From Pelagomonas calceolata (lineage: Eukaryota; Sar; Pelagophyceae; Pelagomonadales; Pelagomonadaceae): a stretch of DNA of 64,000 nucleotides. Of this stretch, positions 53,293 through 61,774 are shown piece by piece (position 1 is the first letter of the stretch; the number at the start of each line of letters is the position of its first letter). Below the pieces are notes generated by a model. It saw only the letters and a list, made by a program, of their open reading frames with translations. It did not search any database and was not told where the DNA came from. The translations under genes and the position numbers were made by a program. The stretch is taken from contig CAKKNE010000003.1 in the NCBI GenBank assembly GCA_918797485.1, positions 248,001-312,000 of the forward strand. Direction: 5' to 3'.

Positions 53293-54897
53293 TCAACCCT
53301 CGTCCTCGGAGTACAACTCCTCCTCCTCCTCGGCGTCGTCGGAGTACTCGTCGCCCTCGGACGAGGCGGCGGGCTCCGGAGGAGACGAGGCGGCGGGCTC
53401 CGGCTGAGGCGCCGGGGCCGGCGGCTTCGACGCGAGGGAACCCCTAGACGAGAGCGGCGACCGGATGCGGTAGACCGCGGCCGACGTCGACGGCCGCCGC
53501 GCGGCCTCGGCCTCGGCACGTTTCATGGAAGCGGCGGTGCGCAGCCGCCTTCGTTCATTCCTCGAAGATGACAGGCGCTTCGCTACCGGCGACTGCCAGA
53601 CCTTCCAGTCAGGAGGTTTCGGTAGTTTGCGGATGCTCCGCGGCATATTGTCCGGCACCTCGACCGGCGACCGGAGCTTCGGGGGCGACGTCGCCGGTCG
53701 CAAGTGAACGTTGAACGTCCGCATCGACTCGTCGACGGTCGACGGCCGGTTCGGGCATTTCGGAGAGTACTCGCCCGGGCAGCCGCTCGCGCCCTTGAGC
53801 CGTCCCGCGACCTTCATCGCTTCATGAAGAGCGGGTCTTTCTTGTCTTCCAAATTGGCGCTGCCGTATTTTCGTCTTCCGGCCGACGGGCCGTTTTTTGA
53901 CAGGTGGCCAATGCTTCGTTTGCCGCGGCCACCACCTCCGTTCGAAATCATCTTCATAGTCATTATCGAGGTCTCTCTCGGCAGGTACGGACCCGTCCTT
54001 CCTCCTCCTCAGAGGTTTATTCTCCGTCAGTAATTTATGAAGGGCCTTGTTCTCGAAGACCGGTCTCGGGGTTTTTCTAGGTACGCCCTGCTTCGGGAGA
54101 CAGTCTCTGGGAATAGCGTTGCCGAAGGCCGGCCTTTGTTTGGCACCTGGTGTACCTGCCCTCCACCTCTCGCAATCCCTGGCGACCGTCGCCCTCTCAG
54201 AATCCTGGAAGTGGTCGTGGGATGCAACAGCATCCTTCAAGAATGAGACACGCTTGCCCTTGCCTATTTTACAACCGATCGTCGCGTTCGCGCCCGTCAG
54301 GTTCGTCCGCACCGCGAACTTTGCGGGATGATCGTACTTGCCAAATAACCGATCTTCTTGATCTTTGCGGAATCGTATAGAACGATCGCGGGCCCATCCT
54401 GACTTGCTTGAGGTCTGCCGTTCCGCTTTCTTCGGCAGAGCATAAGTGGGTTCCTTCGAGGACAGTTCTACTACCACAGAACCAACAGTCGCGTTGGGCC
54501 AGCACTTCTCGCCGAGGGCCCTCAGCGTCTTCTGTAGAGTTTTGGAATCGCGCGGCGGCTTCTTGTCCATGAAAGACGGGCGGGCCACGGGGAAGCCCCG
54601 CCCATCTTCGTACCGTTCCGGTCCGGGGTTCACGCCGCACCAGCTCGGGTGGCCGGGGTCGAAGGAACATCGCGCGCCGCCGCCGCCGATGCTTCTTAGG
54701 TAGGACGCGTAGTCCTCCCTCGTAGAATTGCCAAAAGTTGTTGCGGCCCGCGTGCCTCGCTGTCGGCGGTACGGGCCCGGCACGTCGTCGAACTGGCTCT
54801 CGATCGAGTAGTCTGCACTCGAGGGGTAGGCGTAGGGCAGCGTGAAGGTCGAGTCCGTGACGAGGCGGCCCGTGCTTTCTCGAGAGGGTGCTGCCAT
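53293..54897 (-). CDS. Low-complexity protein with PG-rich motifs, possibly ciliary
   Basis: 534 residues. The N-terminal third is disordered (DDVPGPYRRQRGTRAATTFG). Short PG motifs recur: DDVPGPYR, VNPGPERYEDG, GCPGEYSPKCPN, as in sperm-tail PG-rich (STPG) or ciliary microtubule-inner proteins. Basic, Arg-rich body (RSIRFRKDQEDRLFGKYDHP) and a Ser/Glu-rich acidic end. No catalytic domain. A structural axonemal protein is a guess based on the PG motifs; pelagophytes do have flagellated relatives. Confidence 0.5.
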   Translation of the reverse strand: MAAPSRESTGRLVTDSTFTLPYAYPSSADYSIESQFDDVPGPYRRQRGTRAATTFGNSTREDYASYLRSIGGGGARCSFDPGHPSWCGVNPGPERYEDGRGFPVARPSFMDKKPPRDSKTLQKTLRALGEKCWPNATVGSVVVELSSKEPTYALPKKAERQTSSKSGWARDRSIRFRKDQEDRLFGKYDHPAKFAVRTNLTGANATIGCKIGKGKRVSFLKDAVASHDHFQDSERATVARDCERWRAGTPGAKQRPAFGNAIPRDCLPKQGVPRKTPRPVFENKALHKLLTENKPLRRRKDGSVPAERDLDNDYEDDFERRWWPRQTKHWPPVKKRPVGRKTKIRQRQFGRQERPALHEAMKVAGRLKGASGCPGEYSPKCPNRPSTVDESMRTFNVHLRPATSPPKLRSPVEVPDNMPRSIRKLPKPPDWKVWQSPVAKRLSSSRNERRRLRTAASMKRAEAEAARRPSTSAAVYRIRSPLSSRGSLASKPPAPAPQPEPAASSPPEPAASSEGDEYSDDAEEEEELYSEDEG

Positions 54898-55401
54898 GGT
54901 CCTGCCTCTTCGCGCCGCCGGCGTCTCGCGGTCGCACTGCCTGCACGGTCGGTCCGGGCTGCCTAGTCGCTCTCAAGCTGGTCCGGGCAGCCGAAAGCTT
55001 GCCGTCCGCGGCGCGGTGCTCTCGTCTTTGTCGAGCGCTGCACAGGTGAGTCGGGCAACGAGGGCTAGTGGCCCTTGCCGCCCGGACGGCTCGCGAGCGG
55101 TCCTGTGGAGTACGTTTCACTATGAAATTCGCGATAGTTCCTTCTCAAAAACCCGCGACTCTAACTCACTCTTGGAGTGAGGCGGTGGCAAAGCGCCGCA
55201 TACGAGCGAGCGAGCAGCAAGTGGAGCTGTGAGCCGCGTCGCAGATACTGCGACTACGTCCTGCAAAAAGAAGAGGATCGCTGGGGCACCTCACGCCGAC
55301 CTAGAGTGCATCAAGCAGCAGTGCAGCACATCAAGTGATCGATAAGTGGTGCACAGAACGACAACGGCACGCCAGCCGACGCGCACCAAAGCATTTAAAA
55401 A
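54898..55401. other. Divergent intergenic region
   Basis: 504 bases; no palindromic element, gene or repeat that I recognise. Confidence 0.4.
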
Positions 55402-56349
55402 ATGCTGCACCTCATCCGCCGGGCGCCGCGCCGCGCCGTGCGAGGCTTTCGCGTGCACCGCGCGGAGCCCGGGTTCCTGGCCGCGACTGCTGCCTTCGGC
55501 CCACTTGCGGAAGAGACAAAACCGCTGACATATTATAGTGCATGGTTCTGCCCCTTCGCGCACCGCGCGACCCTGGCGCTCGCGCATCACGCGGACGTCG
55601 TGCCGTACGCCTGGGAGGAGGCTTTGGGCTGGGAGCAGCGGCCGCCGACGGGCGACGAGGATTTGGACGCGGACGACCGCGAGGACTTCTGGTACCACTA
55701 CAAGAGCCCTGGTTTACTGGAAGCGAATCCCTTGGGCATGGTCCCGACGCTCGTCGACGAAGACGGCCGCGTCGTCACGGAGTCGGCGGTCTGCGTGCAA
55801 TTTGTCGACGAGCTGGCGCGGGTCCGCGGCGGTAGTGCCCCACCGCTCGTGGACGCGGACCCGTTCGTCGCCGCGCGGAGCCGGTGCGCCGCGGACAAGG
55901 TGAATCGGACGGTGTGCTCCGGCTACTACCGCGTTTTGGTGCGGACAGAAGACGAGGAAAGGAAGGAGGGCTTCGCGCAGATCCTGGATGGATTGAATGC
56001 GTTCTTCGACGACGACGACGCGAGTGATTTGAACGGGCCGTTCTGGGGAGGGAGGGCGTCGCCAGGTTTACCTGATTTAGTACTGTTCCCCTACGCGTAC
56101 CGACTGTACGTCCTGGAGCACTACCGCGGGCCGGACTTCGCCGTGCCAGCGGACTTTGAAAGGTACCGGCGCTGGTACGACGCGATGGTCGCACTCGACG
56201 CCGTCGCGCGCACGCTCCCCGACAAAGATCGGTATTTGGCTCACGTCGCGAAATACGCGCACGGCAAGGCGCGTTCCAAGGTCGGCAACGCGGTGCGCAG
56301 AGGGGCGGCGGCGCACGACTACGACGACGACGTGGACGGGGACAAGTAA
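55402..56349 (+). CDS. Omega-class-like glutathione S-transferase
   Basis: 315 residues. A short basic N-terminus may target an organelle (MLHLIRRAPRRAVRGFRVHR). The thioredoxin-like half starts PLTYYSAWFCPFAHRATLAL, with the catalytic Cys of omega/dehydroascorbate-reductase-type GSTs (CPFA). Later NPLGMVPTLVDEDGRVVTES has the cis-Pro and ES glutathione contacts. The helical half includes LVLFPYAYRLYVLEHYRGPD. Such enzymes reduce dehydroascorbate or glutathione mixed disulfides rather than conjugating. A basic tail and Asp-rich end close the protein. Confidence 0.85.
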   Translation: MLHLIRRAPRRAVRGFRVHRAEPGFLAATAAFGPLAEETKPLTYYSAWFCPFAHRATLALAHHADVVPYAWEEALGWEQRPPTGDEDLDADDREDFWYHYKSPGLLEANPLGMVPTLVDEDGRVVTESAVCVQFVDELARVRGGSAPPLVDADPFVAARSRCAADKVNRTVCSGYYRVLVRTEDEERKEGFAQILDGLNAFFDDDDASDLNGPFWGGRASPGLPDLVLFPYAYRLYVLEHYRGPDFAVPADFERYRRWYDAMVALDAVARTLPDKDRYLAHVAKYAHGKARSKVGNAVRRGAAAHDYDDDVDGDK

Positions 56350-56394
56350 ATGTGAACTTGAAACTTTGACTTCGTCACTATCCTCTTACCCAGA

Positions 56395-56883
56395 CTACTT
56401 CATATCGGCTTGAAGAGTCTTCGCGATGTCCTTCTGCATGTCCTGCATGATGGCCTTCATCTTCACCAGGGCCTCGCCCTGCGCCTGCTTCGCCGCGTCG
56501 ACGACGCCCTGGGCGACCTTGTCGGCGCCCTCGCCGAGCGCCGCGTCCGTTACTTCTACCGAGGACGGCTGGCCCTGGCCGTCGTAGACGACCTTGACCT
56601 TGCCGCCGAGCGCCGAGCCCTCGACGCGGGTCTCCTGCATCTTCTGGGCCATCTTCTGGCGGAACTCCATGGCGAGCTTCATCTCCTCCTCCGTGATGTC
56701 CCCCAGGCCGGGCACGGACATGGTCTGGCCGCCCTGCCCCGGCGGCGGCGACGCGGGCGTGTCCTCCTCGGGCGGCGCGCCGCCGAACAAGTTTCGTTGT
56801 GTTGGTGCGCGCGCGACGCGCGTCGTCGCCGGTCGCAGCGCCATGGCGCTCGCCGCGAGTACTGCGAGCGCTAGCCGAGCCAT
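56395..56883 (-). CDS. ybaB: YbaB/EbfC-family nucleoid-associated protein, plastid-targeted
   Basis: 162 residues from ATG 56883. The start MARLALAVLAASAMALRPAT is a signal peptide ending ASAMALRP, followed by a basic transit region (RVARAPTQRNLFGG), suggesting the plastid. The mature part is a YbaB fold: KLAMEFRQKMAQKMQETRVE, then the beta hairpin GGKVKVVYDGQGQPSSVEVT and the helix VVDAAKQAQGEALVKMKAIM. YbaB proteins coat bacterial and plastid DNA as dimers. Convergent with the omega-GST gene (45 bp). Confidence 0.88.
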   Translation of the reverse strand: MARLALAVLAASAMALRPATTRVARAPTQRNLFGGAPPEEDTPASPPPGQGGQTMSVPGLGDITEEEMKLAMEFRQKMAQKMQETRVEGSALGGKVKVVYDGQGQPSSVEVTDAALGEGADKVAQGVVDAAKQAQGEALVKMKAIMQDMQKDIAKTLQADMK

Positions 56884-57360
56884 CCTCGAGGTGCTGCAGT
56901 GCGTGCTCTCCCTGAGCGGCAAGCCGAGGTCAGCGAGCCGTCTCGCTCTTTTGCAATGTGCAAAACTGCAGCGGTGCTAGCAAGTGAACACGCGTGTATC
57001 TCGAGCAGGGCGCCACTCAGCAGCGCTCTCAAAACTCGAGCCTCCACAGCCTCAAGGCTGAGATGCTAGTGCGTCAAAACACTAGCATCAAACCTCTTTC
57101 ACGGCGTGCAGCGCGTTGAATACGACTGAAGAACGAGTGTAACTCGTGCTCGCGGATGCTAGTCCTCGCACAAAAATTGCTGCAGGCCCTTTGCCATTGA
57201 GTGCTTTCCATCGCAGAGCTGCAACCCCAGTAACGCAGGGCTGGGTTTAAGCACGCGAGGGGACGCTCCAAGTGCTCGCAAAACCACACCTTGAAGCGCA
57301 GCGCTTGCCGTTACGTACCCACTGCTCCCCAAGTAGTCCAGTGCAGTGCAGTGCAGCAAG
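56884..57360. other. Divergent intergenic region
   Basis: 477 bases between the YbaB and trifunctional-enzyme starts. Contains a symmetric palindromic element (57064-57087) and a further CTAGC at 56976-56980. Confidence 0.45.
57064..57087 (+). promoter_or_regulatory. Palindromic CTAG element, symmetric variant
   Basis: TGCTAGTG, 8-base spacer, CACTAGCA: a perfect 8-bp inverted repeat. It lies 180 bp from the YbaB start and 273 bp from the trifunctional-enzyme start. Confidence 0.5.
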
Positions 57361-59592
57361 ATGCTGGCGACACGCCTCGGCCGCGCCCCGCGCGCGCTGG
57401 CGCGGCGCCACTTATCATCCAACGACCTCAAGTTTTTCGCGGGAGTGCCAGAAGTAACAAAAGAAGGCGTCGCGATTATCCGCCTCGACAACAAGAGCCA
57501 AAAGATGAACACGCTGAGCCCGGCCCTGCAGGACGAGGCCAAGATGCTGTGGAAGGAGCTGACGTCGAAGCACGACGTCAAGGCTGCAGTTTTCATCAGC
57601 AACAAGCCGGACAACTTCATCGCCGGGGCCGACATTGGGATGCTCGCCGCGAAGAAGAAGGCAGGGGAAGAGGACTCGTTGCGGGCCGTCTGCTTGTCAG
57701 GACACGCCATGTTCGACGAATTGAAGGGTTCAGGAGTGCCCTTCGTCGCGGCGATCCATGGTGCTTGCCTCGGCGGCGGTCTCGAGTGGGCGATGAAGTG
57801 CGATTCCAGAATCGCGTCGACGTCGCCGAAGACGAAGCTAGGCTTACCGGAAGTCAAGCTCGGATTATTACCGGGCTGGGGCGGCACGTACGCCTTACCC
57901 AAGCTCGTGGGCCTCACGGAAGCATTGCCGATGATCCTGCAGGGTAAAGAAGTGAGACCGGATAAAGCGAAGAAGATCGGGCTCGTTGATGCTGTTTGTG
58001 ATCCCGCCGCGCTCGAAGCTCTAGCGGTACAAACCGCAGTACAACTTTCGCAAGGTAAAAAAAAACAAAAGAAGAAGTCGTGGAAGCGCTGGGCCACCGA
58101 AGATATCAGTTTCGGGCGCGATTTCGTGTTCAAGAAGGCTAAGGAGACCGTCGACAAGACGACGCGTGGTAAGTATCCCGCGGCCTATGAAATCCTAAGT
58201 TGTGTGGAGAACGGCCTCGGGAAGCCGCCTTCGGACGCCTTCGCGTTCGAGGCCGACGCCTTCGTGAGGCTCGCGAAAACAAGTGAGTCGTCGGCGCTGA
58301 TCGGGCTGTTCGACGGCATCACGGCCGCGAAGAAGAACCCCTACCCCTCTACCACAAAACCGTCGTCTGTGGCGGTGCTCGGCGCGGGCCTCATGGGCGC
58401 GGGCATCGCGCAAGTTAGTGCCGAGAAGGGCTTGGCTGTAGCTTTGAAGGACGTCTCGCCCGAGGGTTTGGCCAAGGGTGTCGCGTACGTGGCCGGGAAT
58501 CTCGACAAGAAGGTGAAAAGGCGAAGGATGGACGCCTTCAAGCGGAACACCATTGTGAGTAGCATTACGGGCTACCACGACAGCGACGGGGGCAACGCCG
58601 AGGCGTTCGCCAAGAAAGCTTCTCAGTTGGACGTCGTCATCGAGGCGGTGTTCGAGAACCTGGAGCTCAAACATAAAGTGTTTGGTACTGTTTCAGGCTT
58701 AGTTCGGGACGACTGCGTCTTGGCGACGAATACCTCGGCGATACCTATCGAAAAAGTGGCTGCGGGTATTGATAAGCCGGAACGCGTCCTGGGCATGCAC
58801 TACTTCAGCCCCGTGCCGTCGATGCAGCTGCTGGAGATCATCCCCCACGCCGGGACGAACGAGGAGTCCATGTCGAAAGCGTTTGGGGTAGGCATCAAGC
58901 AAGGGAAAACATGCATCGAAGTCGCCGACGTGCCTGGGTTTTACGTGAACCGAGCCCTCGCGCCGATGATGGCCGAGGTGGCACCCTTGTTTGAGGATGG
59001 GGTCACGCCCAAACAGTTAGATGAAGCTATACTGGATCTAGGCATGCCCGTCGGGCCGATAACATTGTTAGATGAGGTCGGTGCTGATGTTGGTTTACAT
59101 GTCCAGCATACCATGTTGGCTGATGCTACCATGGGTTCGAGGATGGCGGGCGCCAAACCGGAAATGTTGCAACACTTGGTAGATCAGAACTGGAAGGGCC
59201 GCAAGGACGGGAAAGGCTTCTTCGTCTACAAGGGCAAAAAGAAGGAACCCCATCAAGAAGTCCTGGACTACGTGGAGAAGTCCATCAAACAGAGAGATGC
59301 TGAATTAACAAAGGAGCAGATCCAGGACCGCTACTTGAGTCGCTTTGTCAACGAAGCTTTGATCTGCCTCCAGGAGGGCATCCTCAAGTCGCCTGCCGAT
59401 GGCGACTTGGGCGCCGTCTTCGGCACGGGCTTCCTGCCCTTCACGGGCGGGCCCTTCCGCATGATCGACGCCGTCGGCGCGCAGCTCTACGCGGACAAGC
59501 TGTCGCGCCTGGCCGACGAGCACGGCGACCACTTCGCGCCGGCCCAGCTTTTGCTTGACCACGCGAAGGCCGGGACGAAGTTCCACCCCTAG
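57361..59592 (+). CDS. HADHA: Mitochondrial trifunctional enzyme alpha: enoyl-CoA hydratase / 3-hydroxyacyl-CoA dehydrogenase
   Basis: 743 residues from the ATG at 57361. An Arg-rich leader (MLATRLGRAPRALARRHLSS) fits a mitochondrial presequence. Hydratase half: FIAGADIGML, ACLGGGLEWAMKCDSRIAS, then LPEVKLGLLPGWGGTYALPK. Dehydrogenase half: NAD-binding VAVLGAGLMGAGIAQVSAEK at about 335-355, EAVFENLELKHKVF, TNTSAIPI and the catalytic HYFSPVPSMQLLEII at about 479. The C-terminal module continues GKGFFVYKGKKKEPHQEVLD to the end. Performs the hydration and dehydrogenation steps of fatty acid beta-oxidation as part of the trifunctional complex; the thiolase beta subunit would be elsewhere. Confidence 0.95.
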   Translation: MLATRLGRAPRALARRHLSSNDLKFFAGVPEVTKEGVAIIRLDNKSQKMNTLSPALQDEAKMLWKELTSKHDVKAAVFISNKPDNFIAGADIGMLAAKKKAGEEDSLRAVCLSGHAMFDELKGSGVPFVAAIHGACLGGGLEWAMKCDSRIASTSPKTKLGLPEVKLGLLPGWGGTYALPKLVGLTEALPMILQGKEVRPDKAKKIGLVDAVCDPAALEALAVQTAVQLSQGKKKQKKKSWKRWATEDISFGRDFVFKKAKETVDKTTRGKYPAAYEILSCVENGLGKPPSDAFAFEADAFVRLAKTSESSALIGLFDGITAAKKNPYPSTTKPSSVAVLGAGLMGAGIAQVSAEKGLAVALKDVSPEGLAKGVAYVAGNLDKKVKRRRMDAFKRNTIVSSITGYHDSDGGNAEAFAKKASQLDVVIEAVFENLELKHKVFGTVSGLVRDDCVLATNTSAIPIEKVAAGIDKPERVLGMHYFSPVPSMQLLEIIPHAGTNEESMSKAFGVGIKQGKTCIEVADVPGFYVNRALAPMMAEVAPLFEDGVTPKQLDEAILDLGMPVGPITLLDEVGADVGLHVQHTMLADATMGSRMAGAKPEMLQHLVDQNWKGRKDGKGFFVYKGKKKEPHQEVLDYVEKSIKQRDAELTKEQIQDRYLSRFVNEALICLQEGILKSPADGDLGAVFGTGFLPFTGGPFRMIDAVGAQLYADKLSRLADEHGDHFAPAQLLLDHAKAGTKFHP

Positions 59593-59707
59593 TCGGTCGT
59601 GTGTAAATTTATTTCCAAGTACGCGGCCTCGGAGACTACTACACTTCCTTACACTGTCGAACGACGCCCTTCGGGGCGCCGCGGGGACCTCTGGACGGAC
59701 GCACCGT

Positions 59708-60216
59708 CTAGTAGCGGCCATTGCGGTACGTCGGCGCGTCGCCGAGCGAGTCTAGCCGTAGCTTCGTCGCGACCGGCATGCCGACGATGATGCCGAGGAC
59801 CGAGATGACGTAAAACGGCGGCCACACGAAGAGCTGCGCGAACGGGCCAGACTCGTCGAGGAGCTCCTGGGCCTCGGCCAGCGTGTCGAACGACGTGAGC
59901 ACCGTCGGCAGCTCGCTGATGCCCTCGACCATCTTGACTGGGGTCGTTCGTGCGAGCTGTCGCGCCGGGGGCCTGCGCGGGGTGGCGCGGGTGACAGCTC
60001 ATATTTCCCAAGTCGACTTTCGCGTCGTCGGTCGACTCAGCGTTCTCGATGAACGCCTCGGCGCGCTGGGCCTCGGTCGCGCGCGATGGGCCGCAAAAAG
60101 ATGGCCAAATCATTGCAGCCAGCTTTGACAGCAATTATCTCAACGTACACAGCGTCTCGCGCGAAGCCCAAAGCGGATGTAAGGAGCCCAGCGATCAGAG
60201 CGATGACAGCGCGCAT
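59708..60216 (-). CDS. Small plastid membrane protein with signal plus transit peptide, one intron
   Basis: Exons 60216-60161 and 59972-59708 give 106 residues. Exon 1 is MRAVIALIAGLLTSALGF; splicing to exon 2 gives GFAPPARQLARTTPVKMVEG, so the signal peptide ends in ALG and FAPP follows: a textbook stramenopile plastid signature with Phe at +1. The mature part (~70 residues: ISELPTVLTSFDTLAEAQEL, then one helix LFVWPPFYVISVLGIIVGMP, ending APTYRNGRY) is a single-span thylakoid or envelope protein that I do not recognise. The intron 59973-60160 uses a GC donor. The frames only agree when it is removed, which supports the model. Confidence 0.72.
59973..60152 (-). mobile_element. Possible introner element in the plastid-protein intron
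   Basis: After the GC-donor octamer GCGAGACG (60153-60160), the gene-strand sequence starts CTGTGTACGTTGAGATAATT, matching the family start CTGTGTGGAAATC in part, and the intron ends CACCCCGCGCAG. The 8-bp copy after it (GCCCCCGG) differs at half its positions. An old copy is likely; the middle is unlike the others. Confidence 0.45.
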
Positions 60217-60475
60217 GGTTTGTTGGATGGGTGAGTAGCCGCGTAGCACTGACGACGTGAGGCAGAGCCCAGGGCAGATTTTCATGTGGCATCAGATCCC
60301 GTACAGTGGCTCGAAAGCTCCCGAAGAGGCCCGTACAGGTAGGTTGGGAGCCGATGGGCGGCCGTGGTGCCGCTGGACCGGCCGGCGCCGACCCGCGGGG
60401 CCGCGGCGCCCCGAGGAGGACCCCACCCCTCGACGCCTAGTCGACGCGACGCCCCATAAATATAGCAAATAATAC
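60217..60475. other. Intergenic region between tandem reverse-strand genes
   Basis: 259 bases; GC-rich, no element recognised. Confidence 0.35.
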
Positions 60476-61453
60476 TTAGGCCCACTTGCGCCGCTTCATG
60501 CGCCGCTCCTCCTCCTTCTGCTTGCGCTCGGTATGTCTAATCCACTTCTCGACGTCGTTCGTGTCGACCTCGAAGTCCTTCTTCTTGTGGAGGCGCTTGA
60601 CGACCTCTTTCGGCGATAATGCGGGGATGTGGACGATCTTATCTAACGATTCATCACCGTCGGTGATCTTGACCGCGTTCCTCTCTCGTTGGGGCACGTG
60701 TAATGCTCTTCTACAAAATGCTAGGAGTGCTTGGTTGCACCACCTATCCTCGATCGGTGCCCTTAATGCTACGAGCGCGGCATAGTCCTTGACATCTAAA
60801 ACCGCGTCTTCCTCCTGCGCTGGTTTTACTATCACACGTAGTAGGACACCGTCCCCAATAGGCTCGCAGATGGAGTCGCCTTCGGCCGCTTGGCATAACG
60901 CGTCGAAATCATCGTTCTTCGGCCCGACCGCGGGATCGTACAGTTTTGCGGGTTGGTCCTTGCCCGAAACTTCCGCGGGCTCCTCCCACTGCGACACGCC
61001 CGTCCTCTCGTTGTACCAGTACCGCACGCCACCGTTCGCGACGACGCGCCAGCCGTGCGCCGGCGTCGGTTCTACGGGTGCTACGGGGCCTCCTGCCGCT
61101 AACAAAGCCGCTTCTCTCCCCTTCTTCTCTTCCTCCACGCCATAGGCGACTTCACAGGGCAGCGGATCATCAAAAAACTCCGGCGGCGGCGACTTGGCGC
61201 CTTCATCCACATCATCTCCGGGCGGCGGTGGCTCGTCGTCGTTCTCGGCTCGCGCCGCCGCGGCTACTCTTGGTAGTACTAACGGCGGCGGCTCGGGCAT
61301 GGGTGCGGCTTGTTGTTGGGGGGGCATCATGGGCGGCGGGGCCATGCCGCCCATCGGCGGCGGGGCCATACCGCCCATCGGAGGGGGGGGCATGCCCATC
61401 TGTGGTGGGACGCCGGCCATCGGTGGTGGGACGCCCATGGGTGGCGCGTACAT
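60476..61453 (-). CDS. WW-domain, Pro/Met-rich protein
   Basis: 325 residues from the ATG at 61453. The N-terminal 55 residues are PPM/GMAPPPM repeats (MYAPPMGVPPPMAGVPPQMG). A WW domain lies at GWRVVANGGVRYWYNERTGV followed by SQWEEPAE, with both Trp and the Tyr pair. An acidic PPPEFFDD stretch precedes it. The C-terminal third has EVVKRLHKKKDFEVDTNDVE, then a basic end (RKQKEEERRMKRRKWA). Pro-rich plus WW plus basic helices is the usual build of splicing or transcription-coupled factors (FBP11/PRPF40-like in style); no FF domains are seen. Probably nuclear. Confidence 0.72.
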   Translation of the reverse strand: MYAPPMGVPPPMAGVPPQMGMPPPPMGGMAPPPMGGMAPPPMMPPQQQAAPMPEPPPLVLPRVAAAARAENDDEPPPPGDDVDEGAKSPPPEFFDDPLPCEVAYGVEEEKKGREAALLAAGGPVAPVEPTPAHGWRVVANGGVRYWYNERTGVSQWEEPAEVSGKDQPAKLYDPAVGPKNDDFDALCQAAEGDSICEPIGDGVLLRVIVKPAQEEDAVLDVKDYAALVALRAPIEDRWCNQALLAFCRRALHVPQRERNAVKITDGDESLDKIVHIPALSPKEVVKRLHKKKDFEVDTNDVEKWIRHTERKQKEEERRMKRRKWA

Positions 61454-61774
61454 GTTTGCAGCGTTCAGAGCTGTGCGAGGTCGTCTCCGCAGCTGTATGA
61501 TTACTACCGCCGTCTCGCCGTCGCGGCGCTCAGCGGCCAAAACTAGTGTGTCAACCCCGCTAGCCGTCCAAATTTGCGAGGTGCCTGAAAACGCCTACAG
61601 ACGGCGCTAGCAGGCGTGCACCGCTCACCTAATTTGTGTTTGTTTAACGCTACATGATCTGCGAGATCGCCTAGGCAGCTCGCGCGTCGTGAAACCTCGC
61701 ACCGCTTTGACACGCGGCCGAAACCCAGCAGCAGCCGAGAAGCATAGCTTGCGGACCGGCGCGGCTCACGCAGC
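61454..61774. other. Divergent intergenic region
   Basis: 321 bases with one palindromic element (61544-61564) and a second CTAGC at 61605-61611. Confidence 0.45.
61544..61564 (+). promoter_or_regulatory. Palindromic CTAG element, copy 11
   Basis: CTAGTGTG, spacer TCAAC, CCCGCTAG. Ninety bases from the WW gene start. Confidence 0.5.

Noticed and set aside
59649-60134. Reverse frame of 161 residues across the plastid-protein locus
   Set aside because: It conflicts with the spliced model, which gives a signal peptide and FAPP motif exactly at the junction.
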